DNA of 64,000 nucleotides, from assembly GCA_035541215.1 (NCBI GenBank), contig DATKNV010000032.1, forward strand, positions 29,219 through 93,218. The letters are read 5' to 3'. The notes under the pieces were generated by a model. It did not search any database. It saw only the letters and a list, made by a program, of their open reading frames with translations, and was not told the origin of the DNA. Every line of letters begins with the position of its first letter. Positions within the stretch are counted from its first letter, which is position 1. A program made the position numbers and the translations under genes. Below, one piece after another: positions 36,574-45,008 of this stretch. Origin of the DNA: DASZHJ01 sp035541215. Its GTDB lineage: Bacteria > Pseudomonadota > Alphaproteobacteria > ATCC43930 > CGMCC-115725.

Positions 36574-38688
36574 TCAGCCTCCGGTGAGCTCGAGCCACTC
36601 CTGCTCGCTGAGCATCTTGACCCCGAGCTCCTTCGCCTTGTCCGCCTTGGAGCCCGCTTCCTCGCCGACGACGACGTAGTCGGTCTTCTTGGAAACGCTG
36701 CCGGCGACGTTGGCGCCCAAAGCCTCGGCGCGCGCCTTCGCCTCCGAGCGCGTCATCGCCGTGAGCGTCCCCGTGAAGACCACGGTCTTGCCGGCAATCT
36801 TGGAATGGGCGGTCTTCGGCGCCTCGAAATCCGCGACTTCCACTTCCTTCAGAAGCTCGTCCATGAGCTTGCGGTTGTGCGGCTCCGCGAAGAATCCGAC
36901 GATGTCCGCAGCCATGTCCTCGCCGATGCCGTGGATGTCGTTGAGCGTCTGCCAGGCCTCGCCCTCGGCATGCTGCGCCGCGATCATCTCCTTGCGCCAG
37001 CGCTCCAGCGACCTGTAGTAGCGCGCGAGCAGCTTCGCCGTTGCCTGCCCCACCTGCGGAATGCCCAGCGCGTAAATGAAGCGGTCGAGCGAGATCTTGC
37101 GCCGCGCCTCGATCGCATCGACGAGTTTCCGCGCGCTCTGCGGTCCCCAGCCCTCACGCTCCGCGATCTCTTCGACGCGGTCCTTGAGGCGGAAGATGTC
37201 GGCGGGCGACTTGATGAGCTTGTCGTCCCAGAATTCCTCGATGTGCTTGGCGCCGAGGCCCTCGATGTCGAAGGCGTCGCGCGAGACGAAATGCCGGAGG
37301 CGCTCCACCGCCTGCGCCGCGCAGATGAGCCCGCCGGTGCAGCGCCGCACGGCCTCGCCGGGCTCGCGCACCGCGAGGCTGTTGCAGACCGGACATTTGT
37401 GCGGAAAGACGTAAGCCTTGGCGCCGCGCGGGCGCTTCTCCGCCACCACTCCCACGATCTGCGGGATCACGTCGCCCGCGCGCTGCACGATCACGGTATC
37501 GCCGATGCGGATGTCCTTCCGCGCGATCTCGTCCTCGTTGTGGAGCGTCGCGCGCTGGACGACGACGCCGCCCACGGTGATCGGCTTCAGCATCGCCACC
37601 GGCGTCAGCGAGCCCTGGCGCCCCACCTGCACGATGATGTCCTCGAGCAGGGTCTGCGCCTGCTCCGCCGGGAATTTGTGCGCGAGCGCCCAGCGCGGCG
37701 CACGCGTCGCCATGCCCAGCCGCTCCTCGAGGTCGAGGTCGTTCACCTTGTAGACGACGCCGTCGATGTCATAGGGGAGATCGGCGCGCTCCCCGAGCAT
37801 CGCGCGGTAGTAATCGAAGAGCTGATCCACGCCGTGACAGAGCTTCGATTTCGGATTGACGGAGAAGCCCCAGTCCCGGAAGTGCTTGAGGATCTCCGCA
37901 TGCGTCTTGGCGAAGGGCTCGCTGCTGCCGCCCAGGGCATAAGCGAAGAACCTGAGCGGGCGCGAGGCCGTGATCCCGGGATCGAGCTGGCGCAGCGAGC
38001 CCGCGGCGGCGTTGCGGGGATTGGCGAAGATGGGCTCCTCCGCCTTCTCGCGCTCGGCGTTGAGCGCGAAGAAGCCCTTGTGCTCGAGATAGACCTCGCC
38101 GCGTACCTCCAGCACATCGGGCCAGCCGCGGCCCTCGAGCTGCTTCGGGACGGTGCGGATCGTCTTGATGTTCGCGGTGACGTCCTCGCCGACGAGCCCG
38201 TCTCCCCGCGTCGCGCCCAGGACGAGCTTCCCCTTCTCGTAGCGGAGCGCCGAGGAGAGCCCGTCCATCTTCGGCTCCGCCACGACTGCGATGCGGTCCT
38301 CGGCGACGCGGGCCAGGTCCTCTGGGCGCTTGAAGTAGTTGCGGATGCTCTGGAAGAAGCCGCGGACGTCGTCCTCGTCGAAGGCGTTGTCGAGCGAGAG
38401 CATCGGCGTCGCATGCGCGACCTTGGCGAAGCCGCCTGCGGGCGCGGCACCCACGCGCCGGCTCGGGCTGTCCGCGCGGATGAGAGAGGGAAAGCGCTTC
38501 TCGATCGCGACGTTCCGGCGCTGCAGCGCGTCGTACTCGGCATCGGAGATCTCCGGCATCGCCTCCTGGTAATAGAGGCGATCGTGGCGTGCGATCTCCT
38601 TCGCGAGGCGCTCGAGCTCGGCTGCGGCCTCCTGCTCCGAGAGCGCGGCGACGGGCTTCTCCGCGAGAGCGGATTTCTTCGGTGTCAC
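36574..38688 (-). CDS. ligA: NAD-dependent DNA ligase
   Basis: A 704-residue ligase that seals nicks in replication and repair with NAD as AMP donor. The N-terminal Ia domain has YYQEAMPEISDAEYDAL. The adenylation lysine is K140 in AEPKMDG. The zinc finger has Cys in CPVCNS and, after 14 residues, C-x5-C. Helix-hairpin-helix repeats follow, and a C-terminal BRCT domain covers about residues 620-700. It starts with GTG at 38688, overlapping the recN stop by 4 bases (GTGA), so the two are co-translated. Length is at the high end of the family. Confidence 0.97.
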   Translation of the reverse strand: MTPKKSALAEKPVAALSEQEAAAELERLAKEIARHDRLYYQEAMPEISDAEYDALQRRNVAIEKRFPSLIRADSPSRRVGAAPAGGFAKVAHATPMLSLDNAFDEDDVRGFFQSIRNYFKRPEDLARVAEDRIAVVAEPKMDGLSSALRYEKGKLVLGATRGDGLVGEDVTANIKTIRTVPKQLEGRGWPDVLEVRGEVYLEHKGFFALNAEREKAEEPIFANPRNAAAGSLRQLDPGITASRPLRFFAYALGGSSEPFAKTHAEILKHFRDWGFSVNPKSKLCHGVDQLFDYYRAMLGERADLPYDIDGVVYKVNDLDLEERLGMATRAPRWALAHKFPAEQAQTLLEDIIVQVGRQGSLTPVAMLKPITVGGVVVQRATLHNEDEIARKDIRIGDTVIVQRAGDVIPQIVGVVAEKRPRGAKAYVFPHKCPVCNSLAVREPGEAVRRCTGGLICAAQAVERLRHFVSRDAFDIEGLGAKHIEEFWDDKLIKSPADIFRLKDRVEEIAEREGWGPQSARKLVDAIEARRKISLDRFIYALGIPQVGQATAKLLARYYRSLERWRKEMIAAQHAEGEAWQTLNDIHGIGEDMAADIVGFFAEPHNRKLMDELLKEVEVADFEAPKTAHSKIAGKTVVFTGTLTAMTRSEAKARAEALGANVAGSVSKKTDYVVVGEEAGSKADKAKELGVKMLSEQEWLELTGG

Positions 38689-40361
38689 GACGGCCCCGCT
38701 CCCATCAGGCTTGCCGCGGCGGCGCGCGCCTCGGCGGTGACGACGCTGCCGGAGAGCATCCGCGCGATCTCCTCGCGCCGCTCCGCGGCCGAGAGCTCGT
38801 CGACCGTCGTGAGCGTCTTGCTCGCGGCTTGGCGCTTCGCGACCCGCCAATGATGGGTACCCTTGGCCGCGACCTGCGGGGAATGCGTCACGACGAGCAC
38901 CTGCAGGCTCTCGCCGAGACGATGGAGGCGCTCGCCCACCGCCGCCGCGACCGCGCCGCCGATGCCGCTGTCGACCTCGTCGAAGACGAGCGTCGTCGCC
39001 GGCAATGTGCGCGCGAGCACCACCTTGAGCGCGAGGAGAAAGCGCGCGAGCTCGCCGCCGGATGCGATCTTGCCGATCGGTCCCGGCGGCGCGCCGGGAT
39101 TGGTCTGCACCTCGAAATGGATGCGCTCGGCGCCCCACTCGCCCCATTCCGGCTCCGGCAATACCGTGAGCACGGTCGCGAAGCGCGCGCGCTCGAGCTT
39201 GAGCGGCTTCAGCTCCTTCGCGACCGCGGCATCGAGCGCCTTTGCCGCCGCGCGGCGGCGCTCGCCGACGCGGCTGGCGGCCGCGACGTAGTCGTTGCGG
39301 AGCTCTGCCTCGCGGCGCTGCAGTTTCTTGACCTCGCCGCCGCCGTCCTCGAGCGCTGCGACTTTGGCAGCGATCTCGGTCCTGAGATCCACGAGCCCGT
39401 CGACGCTCACACCGTGCTTCCGCGCGAGCGCGCGGAGCGCGAAGAGCCGCTCCTCGATCTGCTCCAGGCTCAATCCCGCGGGGCCGAGCTCGCGGAGCGC
39501 GGCCTCGACTTGCGCGGTAGCCTCGCGCAGCTCGCCCGCGACGCGCTCGAGTGCGGCGACCGCGGGATCGAGCCGCTCGCCGAGCTTGTCGCGCAGCCGC
39601 TCCAGCGGGCGGAGCGCGGCGTTGACCGCGCGGCCGGCGCCGCGCTCGCCCGCGAGCTCCGCGAGCGCGCCCTCGAGCGCCTCGCCGAGCTTCTCGCGCT
39701 GCTGCAGGAAGCCGCGGGAGTCCGCGAGCCGCTGCTCCTCGCCCGCCTCGGGCTTCAGCGTCTCGAGCTCGCCGAGCGCGTGGCGCAAGTAGTCCTCCTC
39801 GGCGCGTGCCTTGGTGAGGCGCTGCTCCGCCGCCGCCCGCGCCTCCCGCGCCTCGCGCCAGGCGCGGAACGCCGCGCGCAGGGTCTCGATCTCCTTGCCG
39901 TACCCCCCGAAGGCGTCGAGCGCCTCGCGATGCGTCGCCGGGTCGAGCAGGCCGCGCTGTGCGAATTGGCCCTCGATCTCCACCAGCAACTCGCCGACCT
40001 CGCGCAGCAAGCCGATACTCGCGGGCTGGTCGTTGATGAAGGCACGGCTGCGGCCGTCGGCGGCGAGGACCCGGCGCAGCACCGCCCGGTCCTCCTCCCC
40101 GCCGACGAAACCGTGCTCCGCAAGGAGGCGCCGCGCGGGATGCTCGGCGGGGAGCGAGAATTCCGCGCTGACCACCGCCTGCTCGGCGCCGGGCCGCACC
40201 AACCCGCTCTCGGCGCGCACGCCCAGCGCAAGCCCCAGCGCGTCCAGCAGGATCGATTTCCCCGCGCCGGTCTCGCCAGTGAGCACGCCGAGGCCCGGAT
40301 GGAATCCGAGCTCGAGCCGGTCGATCAGAACGACGTCGCGGATGGAAAGGCTTTGCAGCAT
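38685..40361 (-). CDS. recN: DNA repair protein RecN
   Basis: A 558-residue SMC-like ATPase for double-strand-break repair. Walker A GETGAGKS lies at residues 29-36, and the ABC signature (about SGGELARFLLALK) and Walker B (TLVFDEVDSGIGG) near the C-terminus. Coiled coil makes up the middle, with Ala/Glu/Arg-rich heptads. The start MLQSLSIRDVVLIDRLEL is standard. It is upstream of ligA on the same strand; the recN-ligA pair is common in alphaproteobacteria. I see no SOS (LexA) box that I can identify with confidence. Confidence 0.96.
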   Translation of the reverse strand: MLQSLSIRDVVLIDRLELGFHPGLGVLTGETGAGKSILLDALGLALGVRAESGLVRPGAEQAVVSAEFSLPAEHPARRLLAEHGFVGGEEDRAVLRRVLAADGRSRAFINDQPASIGLLREVGELLVEIEGQFAQRGLLDPATHREALDAFGGYGKEIETLRAAFRAWREAREARAAAEQRLTKARAEEDYLRHALGELETLKPEAGEEQRLADSRGFLQQREKLGEALEGALAELAGERGAGRAVNAALRPLERLRDKLGERLDPAVAALERVAGELREATAQVEAALRELGPAGLSLEQIEERLFALRALARKHGVSVDGLVDLRTEIAAKVAALEDGGGEVKKLQRREAELRNDYVAAASRVGERRRAAAKALDAAVAKELKPLKLERARFATVLTVLPEPEWGEWGAERIHFEVQTNPGAPPGPIGKIASGGELARFLLALKVVLARTLPATTLVFDEVDSGIGGAVAAAVGERLHRLGESLQVLVVTHSPQVAAKGTHHWRVAKRQAASKTLTTVDELSAAERREEIARMLSGSVVTAEARAAAASLMGAGPS

Positions 40362-40570
40362 CTGGCTCGCGGGGAGGAGACCGCTCTCATCGCAAGGGAT
40401 GATAGCGGGGCGGCATCCGCGGAGCCAGCGTCAGCGGGGGTGCAACCGGGCGCCCGCCGGGCCAGCGCTGCTTGCGGACTTCGGCCAAACGGGCGTGACC
40501 GAACGGTCCCGCCCCTCTAACATTCGGCCCGGCTGCACAATCGCGGGCAGGTCGCGTATTACATGCGCTC
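40362..40570. other. Gap between divergent recN and formyl-THF cyclo-ligase genes
   Basis: About 209 bases with no protein gene. An imperfect hairpin, GGGCGTGACCG / CGGTCCCGCCC, lies near 40491-40514, and a longer pairing is possible between about 40409 (AGCGGGGCGG) and CCGCCCCTCT near 40510. 6S RNA often lies upstream of this cyclo-ligase gene in proteobacteria, but I could not recognise 6S RNA here. Confidence 0.3.
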
Positions 40571-41152
40571 ATGGAGACCTGGCCGCAAATCCGGGAATGG
40601 CGGGCTGGCGAGCGGCGACGGCTCATTGCCGCGCGCATGGCATTTCGAGGCGCCGCGCGTCAGCGCTGCGATCGGGCCATTACCGCGGCGCTGTCCCAGC
40701 TCGTTCCGCCTGGGGTCCCGGTCGGATTCTATTGGCCGATTCGAGGCGAGCCCGACCTCCGTGGATTCGTGTCGGGGCTTCTCGACCACGGCGCGCGGCT
40801 TGCGCTGCCGGTCGTGGTCGAGAAGAAGGCCCCCGTGGAGTTCAGGGCCTGGCGCCCCGACGCGCCCATGGCGTCCGGCATTTGGGACATCCCCGTACCG
40901 GCGGGGGGAGAGCGGATGCGGCCCGAAGTCTTGCTCGTTCCGCTGGTCGGCTTCGACGAGCGCTGCTATCGGTTGGGCTACGGCGCGGGCTATTATGACC
41001 GCACCCTGGCCGCGCTACCCCGGGAGACGCTGGCCATCGGCGTCGGCTACGAGCTTTCCCATCTCCGGACCGTTTACCCGCAACCTCACGACGTACCCAT
41101 GAGCATCATCGTGACCGAGGCACGCGTCATTCGGCGATCCTCGCACACATAG
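40571..41152 (+). CDS. fau: 5-formyltetrahydrofolate cyclo-ligase
   Basis: A 193-residue enzyme (also called MTHFS or YgfA) that converts 5-formyl-THF to 5,10-methenyl-THF using ATP. The C-terminal signature GYGAGYYDRTLA, preceded by LLVPLVGFDERCYRLG, is diagnostic. The N-terminal WPIRGEPDL segment also fits. Another folate enzyme, formate-THF ligase, follows after 19 bases, so the two form a one-carbon operon. The strand is opposite to the recN-ligA genes and to the bamD-lpxC block, so this pair looks inserted into a commonly continuous series. Confidence 0.95.
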   Translation: METWPQIREWRAGERRRLIAARMAFRGAARQRCDRAITAALSQLVPPGVPVGFYWPIRGEPDLRGFVSGLLDHGARLALPVVVEKKAPVEFRAWRPDAPMASGIWDIPVPAGGERMRPEVLLVPLVGFDERCYRLGYGAGYYDRTLAALPRETLAIGVGYELSHLRTVYPQPHDVPMSIIVTEARVIRRSSHT

Positions 41153-41171
41153 AATCGACGGGGGGAATCAG

Positions 41172-42869
41172 ATGAGCACGCAGCACGAAGCACCTAGATC
41201 CGACATCGAGATCGCGCAAGCCGCGCGCATGCGGCCGATCACCGAGGTCGGCCGCGAAAAGCTCGGGATCCCGGCCGACGCGCTCCTCAATTACGGGCCT
41301 TACAAGGCCAAACTCTCGATGGACTTCGTCCGCACGCTGCAGGAACGGGCGGACGGGAAGCTGATACTGGTCTCGGCGATCACTCCCACCCCTGCCGGCG
41401 AGGGCAAGACGACCACGACCGTCGGCCTCGGCGATGCGCTCAATCACATTGGCAAGCGGGCGGCAATTTGTCTGCGCGAGCCGAGCCTCGGTCCCTGCTT
41501 CGGCATGAAGGGCGGCGCGGCCGGCGGCGGCTATGCGCAAGTCGTGCCCATGGAAGACATCAATCTGCACTTCACCGGCGATTTTCATGCGATCGGCACC
41601 GCGAACAACCTGCTCGCGGCGCTCATCGACAACCAGATCTACTGGGGCAACGAGCTCGGCATCGATCCGCGCCGGGTCACCTGGCGCCGCTGCATGGACA
41701 TGAACGACCGCGCGCTTCGATCGATCGTGAATTCCTTGGGCGGCGTCGCCAACGGCTTCCCGCGCGAGGATGGGTTCGACATCACCGTCGCCTCGGAAGT
41801 GATGGCGATTTTTTGTCTCGCCAGCGATCTCGCGGATCTGCGGCAGCGTCTCGGCAACATCATCGTGGCGCAAACCCGCGCCCGCAAGCCCGTGCGCGCG
41901 GCGCAACTCAAGGCCGACGGCCCGATGGCGGCGCTTCTGAAGGATGCGATAGCGCCGAACCTCGTCCAGACGCTCGAGAGCAACCCTGCCTTCGTGCATG
42001 GCGGCCCCTTCGCCAACATCGCGCATGGCTGCAACTCCGTGATCGCCACGCGGGCAGCGCTAAAGCTCGCGGACTACGTCGTCACCGAGGCCGGGTTCGG
42101 CGCCGATCTCGGCGCGGAGAAGTTCATCGACATCAAATGCCGCAAGGCCGGATTGCGGCCGGATGCGGTGGTTCTGGTCGCGACGATCCGGGCGCTCAAG
42201 ATGCACGGCGGCGTGGAGAAGCAGGACCTGAAGGCGGAGAATGTCGCGGCGCTCCGAAAGGGGTTTGCCAATTTGAAGCGCCACGTCTCGAATCTGCGCG
42301 ATCATTTCGGGCTCCCGGTCGTCGTCTCGATCAACCGGTTCAGCGCCGACACCGAGGCCGAGACCACGACGCTGAAAGAACTCTGCGACGAAATCGGGGT
42401 TCAGTGTCTCCTCTCCGATCACTGGGCGCGCGGCGGCGCCGGCGCTGCCGAGCTCGCGCACGCCGTCGTGCGGATGACCGAGCGCGGAGCGAGCGAATTC
42501 CGGTTTCTCTACACCGACGAGACGCCGCTCTGGGACAAGGTCAGGACGATCGCGCAGAAGATCTACGGCGCGTCCGACATCGTCGCCGACCAGGCGATCC
42601 GGAACCGCTTCAAGGAGCTGCAGGCCGAAGGTTTCGGCAACTTGCCCGTCTGCATCGCGAAGACGCAGTACAGCTTCTCCACCGACGCCGCGCTGAAGGC
42701 GGCGCCCTCGGGCCATGTCGTACCGGTCCGCGAGGTTCGCCTCTCCGCGGGCGCCGGCTTCGTCGTCGCGTTCTGCGGCGACATCATGACGATGCCGGGC
42801 CTCCCCGCGGTCCCCGCGGCCAACAACATCGGCATCGACGCCGCCGGACGAATCACGGGCTTGTTCTGA
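41172..42869 (+). CDS. fhs: Formate-tetrahydrofolate ligase
   Basis: A 565-residue enzyme that makes 10-formyl-THF from formate, THF and ATP. The family's N-terminal motif is TPTPAGEGKTTTTVGLGDAL (residues 71-90), with a P-loop-like GEGKT. GGAAGGGYAQVVPMEDINLHF, the conserved block around residue 120, and FGADLGAEKFIDIKCR near 300 are characteristic. The length is normal. The start has AGGGGGGAATC-like sequence upstream. Together with the cyclo-ligase it feeds purine synthesis, formate assimilation or C1 metabolism. A strong hairpin follows. Confidence 0.97.
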   Translation: MSTQHEAPRSDIEIAQAARMRPITEVGREKLGIPADALLNYGPYKAKLSMDFVRTLQERADGKLILVSAITPTPAGEGKTTTTVGLGDALNHIGKRAAICLREPSLGPCFGMKGGAAGGGYAQVVPMEDINLHFTGDFHAIGTANNLLAALIDNQIYWGNELGIDPRRVTWRRCMDMNDRALRSIVNSLGGVANGFPREDGFDITVASEVMAIFCLASDLADLRQRLGNIIVAQTRARKPVRAAQLKADGPMAALLKDAIAPNLVQTLESNPAFVHGGPFANIAHGCNSVIATRAALKLADYVVTEAGFGADLGAEKFIDIKCRKAGLRPDAVVLVATIRALKMHGGVEKQDLKAENVAALRKGFANLKRHVSNLRDHFGLPVVVSINRFSADTEAETTTLKELCDEIGVQCLLSDHWARGGAGAAELAHAVVRMTERGASEFRFLYTDETPLWDKVRTIAQKIYGASDIVADQAIRNRFKELQAEGFGNLPVCIAKTQYSFSTDAALKAAPSGHVVPVREVRLSAGAGFVVAFCGDIMTMPGLPAVPAANNIGIDAAGRITGLF

Positions 42870-42872
42870 GAA

Positions 42873-42893
42873 GGCGATCTCGCGGAGATCGCC
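42873..42893. terminator. Bidirectional hairpin between fhs and bamD
   Basis: GGCGATCTC and GAGATCGCC form a perfect 9-bp stem around GCG, 3 bases past the fhs stop codon and 38 bases from the bamD end. No T-tract is seen, so the termination strength is uncertain. Confidence 0.5.
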
Positions 42894-42931
42894 GCAAATC
42901 GCCGGGCGGCGTCAGGCCCCGAGTCCGGAGC

Positions 42932-43750
42932 CTAGAAGATCGAATCGACGACGCGGGTGAACCAGCCCTTCTGCTCCTGGAGGTCCGGCGGCAGGTCCTT
43001 GCTGTCGGTGACGAGGGCGTAGCTGTCGCGATACCACTCGCTGCCTGGGTAGTTGTAGCCGAGGACGGCGGCCGTGCGCTTGGCCTCGTCGTTTAGCCCG
43101 AGCGCCAGATAGCATTCCGTCAGCCGCTCCAGCGCCTCCGGCACGTGGGTCGTCGTCTGATACTGATCGACCACCGTGCGGAAGCGGTTGATCGCCGCGA
43201 GGTATTCCTTCTGGTTCTCATAGAAGCGGCCGATCTCCATTTCCTTGCCCGCGAGGTGGTCGCGGGTGAGATCGATCTTGAGGCGGGCATCCCGGGCGTA
43301 GCGCGTCTCAGGGAAGCGGCGCACCACCTCCTGGAGGGTCTTGAGCGCGTCCGCGGTGATGCGCTGATCGCGGCCCACGTCGGTGATCTGCACGTAGTAG
43401 CAGAGCGCCTTCAGGTAATAGGCATAGGCGATGTCGCGATGGCCGGGATGGAGCTGGATGAAGCGGTCGAGGGCGAGGATCGCCTCGTCGTAGCGCGAGG
43501 CCTCGTAGAGCGAGTAGGCCGCCATGAGCTGCGCCTTGGTCGCCCAGACCGAATAGGGATGCTGCCGCTCGACCTCGTCGAAACCCTTGGCGGCCTTGTC
43601 GTAACGCTCCGCCATCAGATCGTCCATGGCATTGTTGTAGAGCGCCTCGACCGGACGCTCGACATAGGTCTCCTTATCCGTGCCCCCGCAGGCGGCCAAG
43701 GCGGCGACGGCAATCACGGCAAGAAATCGAGGCGAGAGGCGTCCGATCAT
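42932..43750 (-). CDS. bamD: Outer-membrane assembly lipoprotein BamD
   Basis: A 272-residue lipoprotein of the BAM complex that inserts beta-barrel proteins in the outer membrane. The signal ends in the lipobox LAAC, with the lipidated cysteine at residue 21. Five or so TPR-like repeats follow, beginning with VEALYNNAMDDLMAERYDKAAKGFDEVERQHPYSVWATKAQL, and SLYEASRYDEAILALDRFIQLHPGH is typical BamD/YfiO. It lies downstream of lpxC on the same strand. A 100-base gap with a hairpin and a TATAAT-like hexamer suggests its own promoter or an attenuation point. Confidence 0.96.
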   Translation of the reverse strand: MIGRLSPRFLAVIAVAALAACGGTDKETYVERPVEALYNNAMDDLMAERYDKAAKGFDEVERQHPYSVWATKAQLMAAYSLYEASRYDEAILALDRFIQLHPGHRDIAYAYYLKALCYYVQITDVGRDQRITADALKTLQEVVRRFPETRYARDARLKIDLTRDHLAGKEMEIGRFYENQKEYLAAINRFRTVVDQYQTTTHVPEALERLTECYLALGLNDEAKRTAAVLGYNYPGSEWYRDSYALVTDSKDLPPDLQEQKGWFTRVVDSIF

Positions 43751-43781
43751 GACGACGGGGTCCCAGCGGCGAAACGCAATG

Positions 43782-43807
43782 TTGCGGCCCTTATATCACG
43801 GCCGCAA
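43782..43807 (-). promoter_or_regulatory. Hairpin in the bamD leader
   Basis: TTGCGGCC (43782-43789) and GGCCGCAA (43800-43807) are perfect 8-bp arms around a 10-base AT-rich loop. It lies 32-57 bases upstream of the bamD start. A TATAAT hexamer lies at 43834-43839 on the same strand but has no clear -35 partner. It could be an lpxC terminator or an RNA leader structure. Confidence 0.4.
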
Positions 43808-43849
43808 TGCCTGCTGCGACAGCTTCCAAATCAATTATAGGTCAAAGAG

Positions 43850-44776
43850 TTAGGCCCTGGCGACGCGCGCGCCGGGCTGCCAGCGCGCGGCCTCGGCGAG
43901 TGCGCCCTCAGCGAGCGTCGTGTAGCACCACGCGCTGCGATCGGCGAAGAGCGCCTCGAGCAAGCGGCGATTGAGCGCGTGGCCCGAGCGCACGCCTCGG
44001 AAATGTCCGACGATCGGCCCGCCGGCGAGATAGAGGTCGCCCACGGCATCCAGCACTTTGTGCCGCACGAACTCGTCGGCGTAGCGCAGCCCATCCTTGT
44101 TCAGGACCTTTGTGCCGCTCACCACCACCGCGTTATCGAGCGAGCCCCCGCGGGCGAGGCCCGCAGCGCGAAGCCGCTCCACGTCCTCGAGGAAGCCGAA
44201 GGTGCGGGCGCGAGCGATCTCCGTGCGGAAACTCTCGGAGTCGAGGCTCAGGCTGATGTCCTGCCGCTTCACGACCTCGTCGGGGAAATCGATCTTGAAG
44301 CTCACGGAGAAGCCGCTCGCCGGCGTCAGCGCGGCCATGCGGTTCTCGTCGGCGACCCGGACGGGCTTCAGCACCTTGATGGCGCGGCGGGGCGCGTCCT
44401 GCTCGACGATGCCCGCGCGCTCGATCAGGAAAAGGAACGGCTCGGCACTGCCATCCATCACTGGCACTTCGGGCGCATCGAGCTCGACGACGACGTTGTC
44501 GATCTCGGCGCCAGCCAGCGCTGCCAGCAGATGCTCGACGGTCGCGACCGAGACGCCCTCGCGATCGGTGAGGGTGGTGCAGAGCGGGGATTCCTGGACG
44601 TTGCGCCAATCGGCCGCAATAGTTGCGCCGCCGCGGTCGCTGCGGCGGAAGACGATGCCGGTGCCGGTATCCGCGGGATGTAGGGTCATCGAAACGCGCG
44701 CGCCGGTGTGAACGCCGACGCCGCGACAGGGCATGGCCGCCCTAATGGTCTTTTGCGGCAAAACTCCAAGATTCAC
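43850..44776 (-). CDS. lpxC: UDP-3-O-acyl-N-acetylglucosamine deacetylase
   Basis: A 308-residue zinc enzyme of the committed step in lipid A synthesis. Metal ligands H82 (VEHLLAAL), H239 (RHKVLDAVGDL) and D243 are visible, as is the catalytic H266 in GVRSGHALN. The gene therefore predicts an organism with lipopolysaccharide. It follows ftsZ on the same strand with a 232-base gap that carries a possible terminator and a 17-base palindrome. The lpxC-after-ftsZ order is conserved in many proteobacteria. Confidence 0.97.
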   Translation of the reverse strand: MNLGVLPQKTIRAAMPCRGVGVHTGARVSMTLHPADTGTGIVFRRSDRGGATIAADWRNVQESPLCTTLTDREGVSVATVEHLLAALAGAEIDNVVVELDAPEVPVMDGSAEPFLFLIERAGIVEQDAPRRAIKVLKPVRVADENRMAALTPASGFSVSFKIDFPDEVVKRQDISLSLDSESFRTEIARARTFGFLEDVERLRAAGLARGGSLDNAVVVSGTKVLNKDGLRYADEFVRHKVLDAVGDLYLAGGPIVGHFRGVRSGHALNRRLLEALFADRSAWCYTTLAEGALAEAARWQPGARVARA

Positions 44777-44876
44777 GAGCTATCCCCCGGGACAAAAATT
44801 ACGGCACTGCTCTCCCGCCGAGAGACGTAGCAGCGGGCGCCGCGTCGCAGCAATTCACTCTTTGTGTACGATTATT

Positions 44877-44893
44877 ACAAGAAAAGTTCTTGT
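44877..44893. promoter_or_regulatory. 17-base inverted repeat upstream of lpxC
   Basis: ACAAGAA (44877-44883) and TTCTTGT (44887-44893) are exact complements around AAG, in an AT-rich patch 101 to 117 bases upstream of the lpxC start. The form suits a dimeric regulator's operator. The protein that might bind it is unknown. Confidence 0.4.
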
Positions 44894-44957
44894 GAGACAG
44901 AGGCTTAGAGATGTAACCGCACCTCCTCCCCAATCCGAACGAGTGTTCGGGGAGCGA

Positions 44958-44990
44958 CCGGGCGGCGACGCGGCGGGCGCCGCCGCCCGG
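44958..44990 (-). terminator. G/C-rich hairpin downstream of ftsZ
   Basis: CCGGGCGGCG (44958-44967) pairs with CGCCGCCCGG (44981-44990), starting 18 bases past the ftsZ stop. A smaller hairpin, CCGAAC-GAGT-GTTCGG, follows. Without a T-run, this would be a partial or rho-aided terminator separating ftsZ from lpxC. Confidence 0.5.
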
Positions 44991-45008
44991 CCTTGCGGAG
45001 GCAGAGCG

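Noticed and set aside
35614..38853. A 1079-codon plus-strand open frame
   Set aside because: It is antisense to the class IV aminotransferase and ligA, both firmly identified.
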